A DNA stretch of 37,500 bases from an uncultured Pelagibacteraceae bacterium (GCA_902555435.1 CACDRL010000006.1:1-37500); one strand, 5' to 3'; counted from the stretch's first letter, positions 25,971 to 34,159 are shown. Made by a program: numbers and translations. The notes: generated by a model from the sequence alone, not told the origin.

Positions 25971-26569
25971 TTTTTATTAAAAAAAGATTTAGCTATTTTA
26001 ATTAAAACTTTATTATATTTATTGCCTCTCTCAGGATGCCACATCCAGCCAAGCCAATTAAATTTTTTATGCTTTATAGCTTCAATCTGGTTATCTTCAG
26101 AATAAGCTATCACTTCAAAATTTTTCCCCAATTTATTTATTCCATAGTCATGAAAGCTATTAACTTTTAATGGATAATAATAATTACTATTAATTTTATG
26201 GTTAATTCGAACATGGTTTTTTACTTTTTTCAAAGAACCACCTTCAAAAACATTCATGAATTGCATACCATGACATATTCCAAGAAGTGGAATTTTCTTA
26301 CTCTTAGAAATTTCAATTAATTTTTTTTCAATTTTATATCTTAAAGAATTTTTATTTATATTGTTCCCTCCGCTCAACAATATACCTTTAAATTTAAAAT
26401 TTTTTTGTTTTAAAAAATAATTTAATGTTTTTATATCTGAAACCAAAAGGGGATTAAATCCTAATTTTAAAACCCAATCTATAAGTTTTACATCTATGCA
26501 AAACCTTAATTCTTTTTTGTTATAAAAATAATCCTGACGCATAGATATTAATATAAATTTATTTTTCAT
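25967..26569 (-). CDS. probable gamma-glutamyl-CDP-amidate hydrolase (Cj1417 type)
   Basis: This 200-residue class I glutaminase-like hydrolase has the nucleophile Cys99 in LLGICHGMQ and His178/Glu180 in MWHPER, with LSGGNN at 65-70. It lacks a synthetase partner. The start (SMRQDY), KNHVRINH, VNSFHDYGI and WLGWMWHPER resemble C. jejuni Cj1417, which cleaves gamma-glutamyl-CDP-amidate to glutamate and cytidine diphosphoramidate. Generic annotation would call it a gamma-glutamyl-GABA hydrolase. It lies 3 bases from the dikinase gene and overlaps pseI by four bases. The immediate dikinase neighbour is the strongest contextual support for the phosphoramidate role. Confidence 0.8.
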   Translation of the reverse strand: MKNKFILISMRQDYFYNKKELRFCIDVKLIDWVLKLGFNPLLVSDIKTLNYFLKQKNFKFKGILLSGGNNINKNSLRYKIEKKLIEISKSKKIPLLGICHGMQFMNVFEGGSLKKVKNHVRINHKINSNYYYPLKVNSFHDYGINKLGKNFEVIAYSEDNQIEAIKHKKFNWLGWMWHPERGNKYNKVLIKIAKSFFNKK

Positions 26570-26572
26570 AAT

Positions 26573-28909
26573 TTATTGTTCTCTTATTAACAAATTTTTA
26601 CAATTAAGATTTATCTTATTAGCTAATTTAATTTTTTCAAATAAAGCATCTCCACAACCAATCGCTGCGGGAATATTTAATTCATTACATCTTATGGTCA
26701 TATGAGAATTAGCTCCACCATATTTTGTTATTAAACCATTTATTTTAAAACTGAAAATAAAATCAAAGCCAGGGTCAGCATTTTCTAATAATATTATTTT
26801 ATTGTCTAAATTATTTTCTATTTTGTTTTTTAAATATAAAATTTTAGAAGTAACATTTTGATCAGTTACAAAATTGGGTATACTTACTACCGAAGCACCA
26901 ACGAAGGCATTTTCTTTTTCAACAATAATTTCCGGCAGTTTAATTATTTTATTTAATTCTGATTCTTTAATATTTTTATTTATTTTATTTTGAATAATTT
27001 TTTTTGGAGAATTATGTAAATTAATTAATTGATCTATTGTTAAATTTTCAATTTCTTTAACTTTTAATTTTTTCTTTTTTGAAAAGTATATTATTTTTTC
27101 AAGTATTACATTTACACTTTTTGTAAAAATAAATTTTGCATACTCTCTAGATTTGATTGAAGTCTCAATATATTCAAATAACTGATTCACACTTAAATTT
27201 ATTTTCTTTTTTACAAGCAACTTTTGAATTTTAATATTTTTTAATTTTGAAATACTAAATTTTTTATGTTTTAATACAGAATTTACATCATCATTAAGTA
27301 AGACTTTTTTGTCCATTTTAGAATAGTTATTCGACTTTATGTCATAAGTGCCAGCACGCAAATGCCCATATTTGTTTATAAAGCTTTTATAAGATAATTT
27401 TTTTTTTTTTAATTGAACTTGATCATTTAAAAAATCTGTTGTGATAGTTGAAAAAGATCTCATAAAATTTTCCACATCTACTTCATTTAAAACTTTTACC
27501 TCTTTTAAAGAAATTAATATATCCTTAGCAATAAATCCGTGTCTTGCTAAAATTGAAAAAGGTATAATACCTAATTTTTTTAGATCTTTAATTATTCTTC
27601 TAATCGAAACAACACTAAATTTTTTATTATAGTAACTATTTCTTTGTAATTTATCCAAAATTTCAATTTTATTTAAATTATATTTTATGCTTCCATAACT
27701 TTTATGTTTTAAATTTAGGGTAAATATATGAATTAATTTTTTTTCTATTTCATGAAAATTTTTTTTATATCCTAAGTCAGCTAACTTTTTTTGAATTTGA
27801 AAGGAAAAACAAGTTGGAAAAAGATTGAATTCAATTTTATCATGAAAAGAAGGATTAACTTTTAATTTTAGGATACTTTTATCTATCAATTCATTTGAAA
27901 TCATTTTGTTTAAATTTTCAGGTAATAAAGAATTTAAACTTTTTCTAATATCGATGTAAGGTCTGCCAGCAAAACTCTGCATTAGTGAGCTGTCTTTAAA
28001 GTATTTATAGCCCATTTTTTTCCTTGCGGTTAACCAGGATTTATTTGTAATTAATTTAGAATAAAGGCTATAACTCAATTTTGACGGAAACTGACCAATC
28101 ATCTCAGCAGGATTCCAGTCTGACATTTGACTAAACATTGTTGTTTTACCACATAATTCAGATTTATTATTTTTGTTAAGTGAGTTTTTAATATTATTAA
28201 ATTCTAAATTTAGTTTTTTGTTTAAATTCTTTGTTACAAATCTTTTTTTTAAAGCTTTTTTTAATACTATGGGTCTTACTTGAAATAAATACAAATGATT
28301 TTTTTTAGTTAAACAAAATTCAATATCGAGAGGGACGGTAAAAAAATTTTCAATTTCCTTTGTTGCTTTTATTATTTTTTTAAATCTATCAGATCTTAAA
28401 AGAAAATATTTTGTTTTATAAATATATAAAGTTTTATTTGAATATGCTGAGTTTCCTGAAGTAACTGTATCTGTTCTACCTGTAACATCATCATAATTAA
28501 TAGTGTAATAATTTTGGAAACCTAAATTATCCCCTGTGAAAATAACACCACTCATTTTAATTTCTTGTATCATCTCTTGAATCAAAATTTGTTGATTATG
28601 AATATTATTAATTTTTTTTTTATAACTTTTAATAATTTTATTAATTGATTCTTTTATTTTATTATTATCTTTAGAATTAATATTTAAAATTGATTCAAAA
28701 GCTCCAGCAGCTGAGGTTTTTTTTGTATCCTCAAAAGTCGTGGATGATCTAATTATTATTTTTTTTTTAAATTTTTTTTTAATTTTACTAATTATATTCT
28801 CTTTTTTATTCGTCCATTCAGAAACACTAAAAATTATTGATTTTGGTGTTAAAAATTTTTCGATTTTACCTTCTAAGTTTTTTAATGTATTTGCCTTAGT
28901 ATCAAGCAT
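26573..28909 (-). CDS. probable L-glutamine kinase (dikinase, Cj1418 type)
   Basis: The 778-residue dikinase would be labelled PEP synthase, but its domain order differs. An ATP-binding domain occupies about 1-220 (RSSTTFED 54-61, AAGAFES 67-73, FQVRPI 209-214). A large middle domain carries SDWNPAE (263-269), GRPYIDIR (315-322) and HDKIEFN. The swivelling phosphohistidine domain is at the very C-terminus (GGANSHMT with His736, then NIPAAIG). There is no PEP/pyruvate TIM barrel. This layout, and the DWNPAE and PYIDxR blocks, match C. jejuni Cj1418. That enzyme phosphorylates the amide nitrogen of L-glutamine, giving AMP and phosphate, as the first step to methyl phosphoramidate. It overlaps the SGNH gene by 8 bases. 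Confidence 0.83.
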   Translation of the reverse strand: MLDTKANTLKNLEGKIEKFLTPKSIIFSVSEWTNKKENIISKIKKKFKKKIIIRSSTTFEDTKKTSAAGAFESILNINSKDNNKIKESINKIIKSYKKKINNIHNQQILIQEMIQEIKMSGVIFTGDNLGFQNYYTINYDDVTGRTDTVTSGNSAYSNKTLYIYKTKYFLLRSDRFKKIIKATKEIENFFTVPLDIEFCLTKKNHLYLFQVRPIVLKKALKKRFVTKNLNKKLNLEFNNIKNSLNKNNKSELCGKTTMFSQMSDWNPAEMIGQFPSKLSYSLYSKLITNKSWLTARKKMGYKYFKDSSLMQSFAGRPYIDIRKSLNSLLPENLNKMISNELIDKSILKLKVNPSFHDKIEFNLFPTCFSFQIQKKLADLGYKKNFHEIEKKLIHIFTLNLKHKSYGSIKYNLNKIEILDKLQRNSYYNKKFSVVSIRRIIKDLKKLGIIPFSILARHGFIAKDILISLKEVKVLNEVDVENFMRSFSTITTDFLNDQVQLKKKKLSYKSFINKYGHLRAGTYDIKSNNYSKMDKKVLLNDDVNSVLKHKKFSISKLKNIKIQKLLVKKKINLSVNQLFEYIETSIKSREYAKFIFTKSVNVILEKIIYFSKKKKLKVKEIENLTIDQLINLHNSPKKIIQNKINKNIKESELNKIIKLPEIIVEKENAFVGASVVSIPNFVTDQNVTSKILYLKNKIENNLDNKIILLENADPGFDFIFSFKINGLITKYGGANSHMTIRCNELNIPAAIGCGDALFEKIKLANKINLNCKNLLIREQ

Positions 28910-30089
28910 GGTTTAATTCAATTTCAATTTTATTCGTAACAATTCTGTTCCCATAAGCTGTTAAATGACCACCATGTTCTTCATCTAAATAAATTTTATT
29001 TATATTTTTTTTTGATAAAAATTCAGTTAAATCAATTATTTTTATATCCTTTATTGAGCTAAAAAAGCTACAATAATAATTTTTCCTCTGTCTAAAGAGC
29101 TCAATATCTCTTTTTTGTGGAAAAATTACAATTACAGGTATTGAATTTTTTTTTTGTGTATTTTTTTTGAATTTTTTTATTAATAATTTAAATAATGTTG
29201 TGCTTTGTTTGTCTATGTAAAGTTTATTGGCACTCTCTATATTGCTAGAATAATAAAGTGGAAAAAGATATTTTTTTTTATCTTTTTCCTTTTTAAATGG
29301 AAAAGATAAAATTTTTATAAACAATTTACAATTAAAATTAAAATTTCTAAAAAATGAAATTATATAGAGACTTCGAAACTGAAATTTTTTAAATTTTTTT
29401 TGATAAAAGATATCTTTTTTTGAAACAGATTCTATAATTTTAGAAATTTTTTCTTTTTCAAAATTTTTAATATTTTTTATAGGATTTTTTCTATACTTTA
29501 ACTTTTTTTTCTCAATATAAAAACTAGGCTTAAATCCATAAATATTTCCAAATTCTAAATAATGTTTCCATATTGAATTTATTCTGTTTATAGTTTCCGG
29601 CACTACACCAATAATTGTATATATTGAATTTTTTTTTTTATTTATTTCATGCCTAAGCAGAGATTGATCAAAGCCATAATTACCCACTCCATAATTTATT
29701 ACATGACAATTCAATTTTTTTGACAATATCTCTGTCCAAACTTGTTCATCTTGAACATAACGTCCAAAAACAAATGAATCACCGTATGCTTCAATCTTCT
29801 TTGCAAGGTTACTATACTTAGATTTTCTTGCTCCCAATTTATCTATAGAAAATTTTGTTTTTTTTTTATTTTTATCATGAAAATCAGTAATATTGGGTCT
29901 TTTCAACCAACCAAGTCTTCTATCATAACTTGATCTGAAAAAACTATCTATATTCTTCTTTTTAAAATTTGGAAATTCATCATTTTTGGTAATTAGCCAT
30001 TGAAAATTTTTTTTATAATGTTGAATAAAAAAATACAAAGATAGTTCTAAAATTAAAATAAAAAAAACGAAATATAATAAATTATACAT
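28902..30089 (-). CDS. SGNH/GDSL hydrolase-like protein with N-terminal anchor
   Basis: The 395-residue protein has one N-terminal hydrophobic helix (about residues 3-22) and then an SGNH-like domain, probably outside the cytoplasm. Block I is YGDSFVFG (Ser105). Block II is NYGVGNYG (132-139). The C-terminal DEEHGGHLTAYGN supplies Asp369 and His372 or His375. Block III, normally GxND, is not clear and may be GVVPETIN. It is coupled to the CysC-like kinase (8-base overlap) and the dikinase (8-base overlap), so it belongs to the same functional unit. It could acylate, deacylate or otherwise modify the glycan; a phosphoramidate-related role is speculation. Confidence 0.72.
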   Translation of the reverse strand: MYNLLYFVFFILILELSLYFFIQHYKKNFQWLITKNDEFPNFKKKNIDSFFRSSYDRRLGWLKRPNITDFHDKNKKKTKFSIDKLGARKSKYSNLAKKIEAYGDSFVFGRYVQDEQVWTEILSKKLNCHVINYGVGNYGFDQSLLRHEINKKKNSIYTIIGVVPETINRINSIWKHYLEFGNIYGFKPSFYIEKKKLKYRKNPIKNIKNFEKEKISKIIESVSKKDIFYQKKFKKFQFRSLYIISFFRNFNFNCKLFIKILSFPFKKEKDKKKYLFPLYYSSNIESANKLYIDKQSTTLFKLLIKKFKKNTQKKNSIPVIVIFPQKRDIELFRQRKNYYCSFFSSIKDIKIIDLTEFLSKKNINKIYLDEEHGGHLTAYGNRIVTNKIEIELNHA

Positions 30090-30591
30090 TTTTTTTAATT
30101 AATTTTTTTATCAAACTTAAATTTTTTTTTAACGAATATTCTTCAAAATTATTTGAAATTTTTAAATCGAAATTTTTGGGACATTTATATTCTATATCTA
30201 TTCCAACAACATTTTTATTCACTTTTCCTTGTTTGAAATATATATTTTTATTATTTCTTTCTTTTAAGGTTGATATCGGTACATCAATAAAAATTTCATA
30301 ATATTCATTTATATTTTTTCTATTCCATTCAAGCCAATAAGGAAAAAGTGAGAGTACTGGAACAATAACATTAATTTTATTTTTACTTAGAAAGTGGGTC
30401 AACTTAGAAATTCTAGAAGCATTTGTGTTTCTATCTTCAATTGAAAATCCCAGATCATTATCAAAGACATTTCTTATTACATCGCCATCTAAAATTATAA
30501 ATTCTCCAAAATCATTTTTAAGTTCCTCTTTAAGTTTCAAACTTAAAAAACTTTTGCCGGCACCTGAAAGACCTAAAATCCAAATTACCAT
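30082..30591 (-). CDS. CysC-like kinase, probable cytidine diphosphoramidate kinase (Cj1415 type)
   Basis: The 169-residue P-loop kinase of the adenylylsulfate kinase family has Walker A GLSGAGKS at residues 7-14, LDGDVIR at 34-40 and LGFSIEDR at 47-54. The ISPYR substrate segment of PAPS-making CysC is absent; the equivalent stretch reads VPVLSLFPYWLEWNR (77-91). No ATP sulfurylase gene is in the window. In C. jejuni the CysC-like Cj1415 phosphorylates the 3'-hydroxyl of cytidine diphosphoramidate, and the company of Cj1416, Cj1417 and Cj1418-like genes points to that reaction. True APS kinase, feeding the nearby sulfotransferase-fold proteins, is the alternative. Confidence 0.75.
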   Translation of the reverse strand: MVIWILGLSGAGKSFLSLKLKEELKNDFGEFIILDGDVIRNVFDNDLGFSIEDRNTNASRISKLTHFLSKNKINVIVPVLSLFPYWLEWNRKNINEYYEIFIDVPISTLKERNNKNIYFKQGKVNKNVVGIDIEYKCPKNFDLKISNNFEEYSLKKNLSLIKKLIKKNV

Positions 30592-30599
30592 AAAATAAA

Positions 30600-31535
30600 T
30601 TAATTATTATTATAAAATTCTTCTAAATTTAATAATTTCTGATATTTTTTTTCACTAATTCTATTTTTAATTTTTTTTAATTTTTTTGTTCGTTCTAAAT
30701 TATTTAAAATTCTTGGTAAATTTTCTTTTTTCATTATTTTATTTGTAAAGCTTGATTTTTTAAGATTTAGAAAATTGCATATCTTATTTATATTATAATC
30801 TGTATTAGTTGCAAAATTATCAAAATTAATTCTCAATATTTTTTTTTTATCTCTAATTCTCTTATATTCACTTATTTCATTCCTTACACACTCATCTACC
30901 ATATCAATTATTATTTCTGTTTTATTTTTTAAATTTTTTTTTTTAAAATTATTATGCAGATAGAAAGGTTTAATATTATTATTTTTAAAAATTAGAGGTA
31001 TCTGACAAAGGATTTGCTTCTCAGCTGCTCCTAAATCAGAATTAATCCACGAATTAACTATATCAATAGGATTACGATGAATATTGATTATTTTTAAATT
31101 TTTAATTTTAAGATTTTTCCAGAATTTATAAAACCAAATGCCATCATGAGCATCAAGAAGCATGTGTGTTCCAATTTTTTGGTGATAAGCTAAAACCTTT
31201 TCTCCTCTTTTTGATGTAATTCTCTTTTTGTATAAATTTGGATTTTTAGACTGATAAACACTAGTTTCATCTTCTACTCTAAAATTTAAATTTCTTCCAA
31301 TAAGCTGCTCATAGTAACTTAAATCTAGTATGTGTTGGCCAAAAAATTTTGCAACTTCTGGATTAATTTTTTTAAAATTATGCAAAATTGATAATTGATC
31401 TAAATAATAAATTTTTCTTAACATCTCTACTTTTGTTAAGCTTGCCACAACAGGTGAAACCATACTTTTTCCAGAAGTATGGGTTCCTGTTACTAAAACT
31501 AAGTTTTTTAAAAAATTTTTTTTAATAAATTTCAT
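30600..31535 (-). CDS. sulfotransferase-fold P-loop protein, copy 2
   Basis: The 311-residue protein starts with a P-loop TGTHTSGKS at 16-24 and has HRNPIDIVNSW at 153-163, the 3'-phosphate-binding motif of sulfotransferases. It shares with the upstream neighbour (31532-32494) a distinct pattern: SGKS followed by PVV/PIV, GRNLN or GRDLN, and the NPID/DPVD block. The pair are therefore diverged paralogues. Sulfotransferases recognise a 3'-phosphorylated nucleotide donor. The donor of the methyl phosphoramidate pathway is also a 3'-phosphorylated nucleotide, so this is a candidate sulfo- or phosphoramidate transferase. It lies 8 bases from the CysC-like gene. Confidence 0.7.
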   Translation of the reverse strand: MKFIKKNFLKNLVLVTGTHTSGKSMVSPVVASLTKVEMLRKIYYLDQLSILHNFKKINPEVAKFFGQHILDLSYYEQLIGRNLNFRVEDETSVYQSKNPNLYKKRITSKRGEKVLAYHQKIGTHMLLDAHDGIWFYKFWKNLKIKNLKIINIHRNPIDIVNSWINSDLGAAEKQILCQIPLIFKNNNIKPFYLHNNFKKKNLKNKTEIIIDMVDECVRNEISEYKRIRDKKKILRINFDNFATNTDYNINKICNFLNLKKSSFTNKIMKKENLPRILNNLERTKKLKKIKNRISEKKYQKLLNLEEFYNNN

Positions 31536-32494
31536 TTTTTTAAATATAAATTTTCTAATTCAATTAATTTTTTTTTAAATTTAGCATTGATATTTTTAAT
31601 GATTATATCTCTTCTCTTGTTGCGGATTAAATCAATATTATTTCTGTTTCCATTCTGATTTTTTATTTCTAATGCGGTAAATCTACTTTTTTTTATATTT
31701 AAAAATTTTTCTATTTTATGAATTTCAATATTAGTTTCTTGTACTAATTTTTCAAATTTTAAAATTAAAATATTTTTTTTATATTTTTTTTTATATTTAA
31801 GATAATTATTCTTTTGTATTTTATACAACCTCTCTAACAAAAAAATCGTTTTTTCATACGAATTATTTAATTTAACATATTCATTTTCAAGTCCCTTACA
31901 CCAAAATGGGTAAGAAATTTTTTTATTAAACTTGAATGCAAGTGTTGTATTTCTTGGATTTGAATAAAATTGTCCATAATATTTCTTTTCTTTCCATTCA
32001 TAAATTAAATCAACAGGGTCTCTTTCAATGAATATAATTTTTGATTTTGGAAAAGATTTAAAAATAAAATTTGGATTGATCAAAACATCATGAAACATTA
32101 CAGGATAATTATTTTGATCTCTTTTTATATCTTTAATTTTTATATCACCCTCTTTAACTGATTTTTCTCTTACAAGGTAAATTTTTTGATTTTTATATTT
32201 AGTTATAGAACTATAATCAAATTTTCTTCTGTTCAAATCTCTGCCTATATTTAAATTATATATTTTTTCGTTATAAATATGCCTAAATAAATATAATGCA
32301 CTTTGATTGTTAATCATTTTTAAATAATTTAAATAGTAGATATTTTCTGCAACCGAGTTACAAATGAACATCTCTGTATTTTTAAATGTTGAGACAATAG
32401 GACATAAAAAACTTTTTCCACTTCTTGTTAGACCTCCTAAAAATATGAGTTTGCCAGTAATAAGGTTTATAATTGGCTTATTTTTTTTTTGCAT
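31532..32494 (-). CDS. sulfotransferase-fold P-loop protein, copy 1
   Basis: This 320-residue protein has the P-loop GGLTRSGKS at 20-28 and ERDPVDLIYEW at 157-167, where sulfotransferases bind the 3'-phosphate of PAPS. IGRDLNRRKFD and the SGKSFLCPIVS start align with copy 2. Its first 17 bases overlap the end of pseF, and both frames run through the same ten-adenine tract. It overlaps copy 2 by four bases. Position between pseF and the CysC-like kinase suggests it modifies the nonulosonic acid or the glycan carrying it. Confidence 0.7.
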   Translation of the reverse strand: MQKKNKPIINLITGKLIFLGGLTRSGKSFLCPIVSTFKNTEMFICNSVAENIYYLNYLKMINNQSALYLFRHIYNEKIYNLNIGRDLNRRKFDYSSITKYKNQKIYLVREKSVKEGDIKIKDIKRDQNNYPVMFHDVLINPNFIFKSFPKSKIIFIERDPVDLIYEWKEKKYYGQFYSNPRNTTLAFKFNKKISYPFWCKGLENEYVKLNNSYEKTIFLLERLYKIQKNNYLKYKKKYKKNILILKFEKLVQETNIEIHKIEKFLNIKKSRFTALEIKNQNGNRNNIDLIRNKRRDIIIKNINAKFKKKLIELENLYLKK

Positions 32495-33158
32495 AAAACT
32501 CAGCTTTTTTCCAATCAGTTAAATTATCAATATCTACCGACTTAGAGTAAGGTAATTCTAAAATATTTGAATTTTCTATAAATACACTCTTTTCTTTTCT
32601 CCATAATTTTTTTGCTCCCCAATAAAATTGACCAGCATCAACATAAATTTTTGGTAGATCTTGAGATCTAGTATTTTTAAAAGAGGATTTAATTAGATTA
32701 AGTTTATTTTTTTTAAAATAAAAGCCTCTTAAATTTGACTTTGGGAGTTTATTTACTGCAAATACAAAACCTTTAAATTTTATTTTTTTTAATAATTTAT
32801 AGCTTTTTGATAAAAATATAGGTTCAATTAATGGTGCTGCTGGAAAAATACAACAAATGTTATTGAAAATAATCTTTTTATTTTCTAAATTTTTAATCTC
32901 AAATTTAATTACATCAATTATTGTGGAATAATTATCTGAGAATTTTGAAGGTCTTGGATATAAAACTTTTGCACCATATTTTGTAGCAACTTTTGCAATT
33001 TTTTCTGAGTCTGTTGATACATAAACCTCTTTAAATAATTTTGACTTAAATGCTGCATCAATTGACCAATATATAATTGGTTTTCCATTAAAAATTTTAA
33101 TATTCTTATTAATTATTCTTTGACTATTTTTTCTAGCAGGTATTATTGCTATATTCAT
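32478..33158 (-). CDS. pseF: CMP-nonulosonic acid (pseudaminic) cytidylyltransferase
   Basis: The 226-residue enzyme activates the nonulosonic acid with CTP. The N-terminus IAIIPARKNSQRIINKNIK (residues 3-21) matches the CMP-sugar synthetase signature PARGGSKRIPxKNIK with G-to-N and K-to-Q changes. VYVSTDSEKIAKVATKYGA, ICCIFPAAPL and a C-terminal VDIDNLTDW are family blocks, and the overall form is closer to PseF than to NeuA. It starts one base after the methyltransferase stop and overlaps the sulfotransferase-fold gene by 17 bases. It is nine kilobases from its pathway partner pseI but in the same operon. Confidence 0.88.
   Translation of the reverse strand: MNIAIIPARKNSQRIINKNIKIFNGKPIIYWSIDAAFKSKLFKEVYVSTDSEKIAKVATKYGAKVLYPRPSKFSDNYSTIIDVIKFEIKNLENKKIIFNNICCIFPAAPLIEPIFLSKSYKLLKKIKFKGFVFAVNKLPKSNLRGFYFKKNKLNLIKSSFKNTRSQDLPKIYVDAGQFYWGAKKLWRKEKSVFIENSNILELPYSKSVDIDNLTDWKKAEFYAKKK
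32481..32490. repeat. 10-base poly-T within the pseF/sulfotransferase overlap
   Basis: Ten T on the plus strand are read as poly-A in both overlapping frames, the end of pseF and the start of the sulfotransferase-fold gene. Losing one A would fuse the two frames. Confidence 0.85.
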
Positions 33159-34115
33159 TTATAGCTTGTGATTAGGTTTTGACAAAAATACAAAATTATC
33201 AGATATTTTTATTAGAAAATTAAATATTTTTTTATCTAACAAAAATTGAAAAATATTATTAAAAAATTTTTTTATAATACTATTTTTTCTTTCAGAAGCA
33301 TATAAAAATGGACCCCCATAAAATTTAATTACTTCAAATTCGTTATTTTCAATTGTATTTTTTAATGAGGAGAATGAGAAAATTCTTTTGTGAATTTTAT
33401 ATTTCCAGCTATTAGATTTTTTATTCATAAAATTCAATTTAAAAAAATTACTATTCTCGTATTTTAGAAAATATTTTTTTAATTTTGATTCAAAAATTAT
33501 GTCTCTAAAAGATAAAGAATATGAGTGCATATATTTTTCATTCGTAAAATACCAAATTAAACATTTAAGTAATTTTCTAAAACTTATTAAATCATTAAGT
33601 GTAAACATATTACCTTGACCAATAATGTAATATCCTTCTTTTTTTAAAACCCTTTTTACCTCTAAAAAATTATTTGAAAGCTTTCCAGCATAATGAATTG
33701 CTCCACAAATTATGACTAAGTCAAAATAATTTTCTTCAAAATTTAATTTTTCTTCCAAACTCCCCTTATAAAAAAAAGCTTGTCCCTTATTTATATTTTC
33801 AGAATAAATTTTCTTTGCATTCTCACATAAATGCTCAGATATATCTATACCGTGATAAATAAACTCTCTATCTAAAATTTTTCCAGCAAGTTCGGCACCT
33901 CCAAAACCTAATTCTAAAATTTTTGAATCTTTTGGTAAATTCAATTCATCCAATAACTTCAACGTTTTTTCTTGTCTTATCCAATAATGTAAATGTGTTT
34001 CAAAATCTGACTCATATGTTTGGCCATGCCATTTTTGTTTTGTATGATCAGAATTCCACCAGGATTTTACTGCCTCCTTATGTTCTTTAAGTAAACCAGT
34101 TTCAAGATCATCCAT
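33159..34115 (-). CDS. class I SAM-dependent methyltransferase, first gene of the operon
   Basis: The 318-residue protein has the SAM loop LELGFGGAE at 68-76, then YHGIDIS and FDLVIICGAIHYAG, a standard class I methyltransferase core. The C-terminal third contains many aromatic and lysine residues and is not recognisable. It directly abuts pseF with no spacer and opens the operon containing the phosphoramidate genes. C. jejuni also has methyltransferases beside its phosphoramidate genes, so O-methylation of phosphoramidate is an attractive role. Methylation of the nonulosonic acid is equally possible. Confidence 0.78.
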   Translation of the reverse strand: MDDLETGLLKEHKEAVKSWWNSDHTKQKWHGQTYESDFETHLHYWIRQEKTLKLLDELNLPKDSKILELGFGGAELAGKILDREFIYHGIDISEHLCENAKKIYSENINKGQAFFYKGSLEEKLNFEENYFDLVIICGAIHYAGKLSNNFLEVKRVLKKEGYYIIGQGNMFTLNDLISFRKLLKCLIWYFTNEKYMHSYSLSFRDIIFESKLKKYFLKYENSNFFKLNFMNKKSNSWKYKIHKRIFSFSSLKNTIENNEFEVIKFYGGPFLYASERKNSIIKKFFNNIFQFLLDKKIFNFLIKISDNFVFLSKPNHKL

Positions 34116-34159
34116 AGTATTTGTGATTTAAATCTATTGATTAAATATTTTCTTATATA

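Noticed and set aside
26573..28909. PEP synthase supplying PEP to pseI
   Set aside because: Attractive because pseI uses PEP, but the domain order lacks the PEP/pyruvate barrel and the middle domain matches glutamine kinases.
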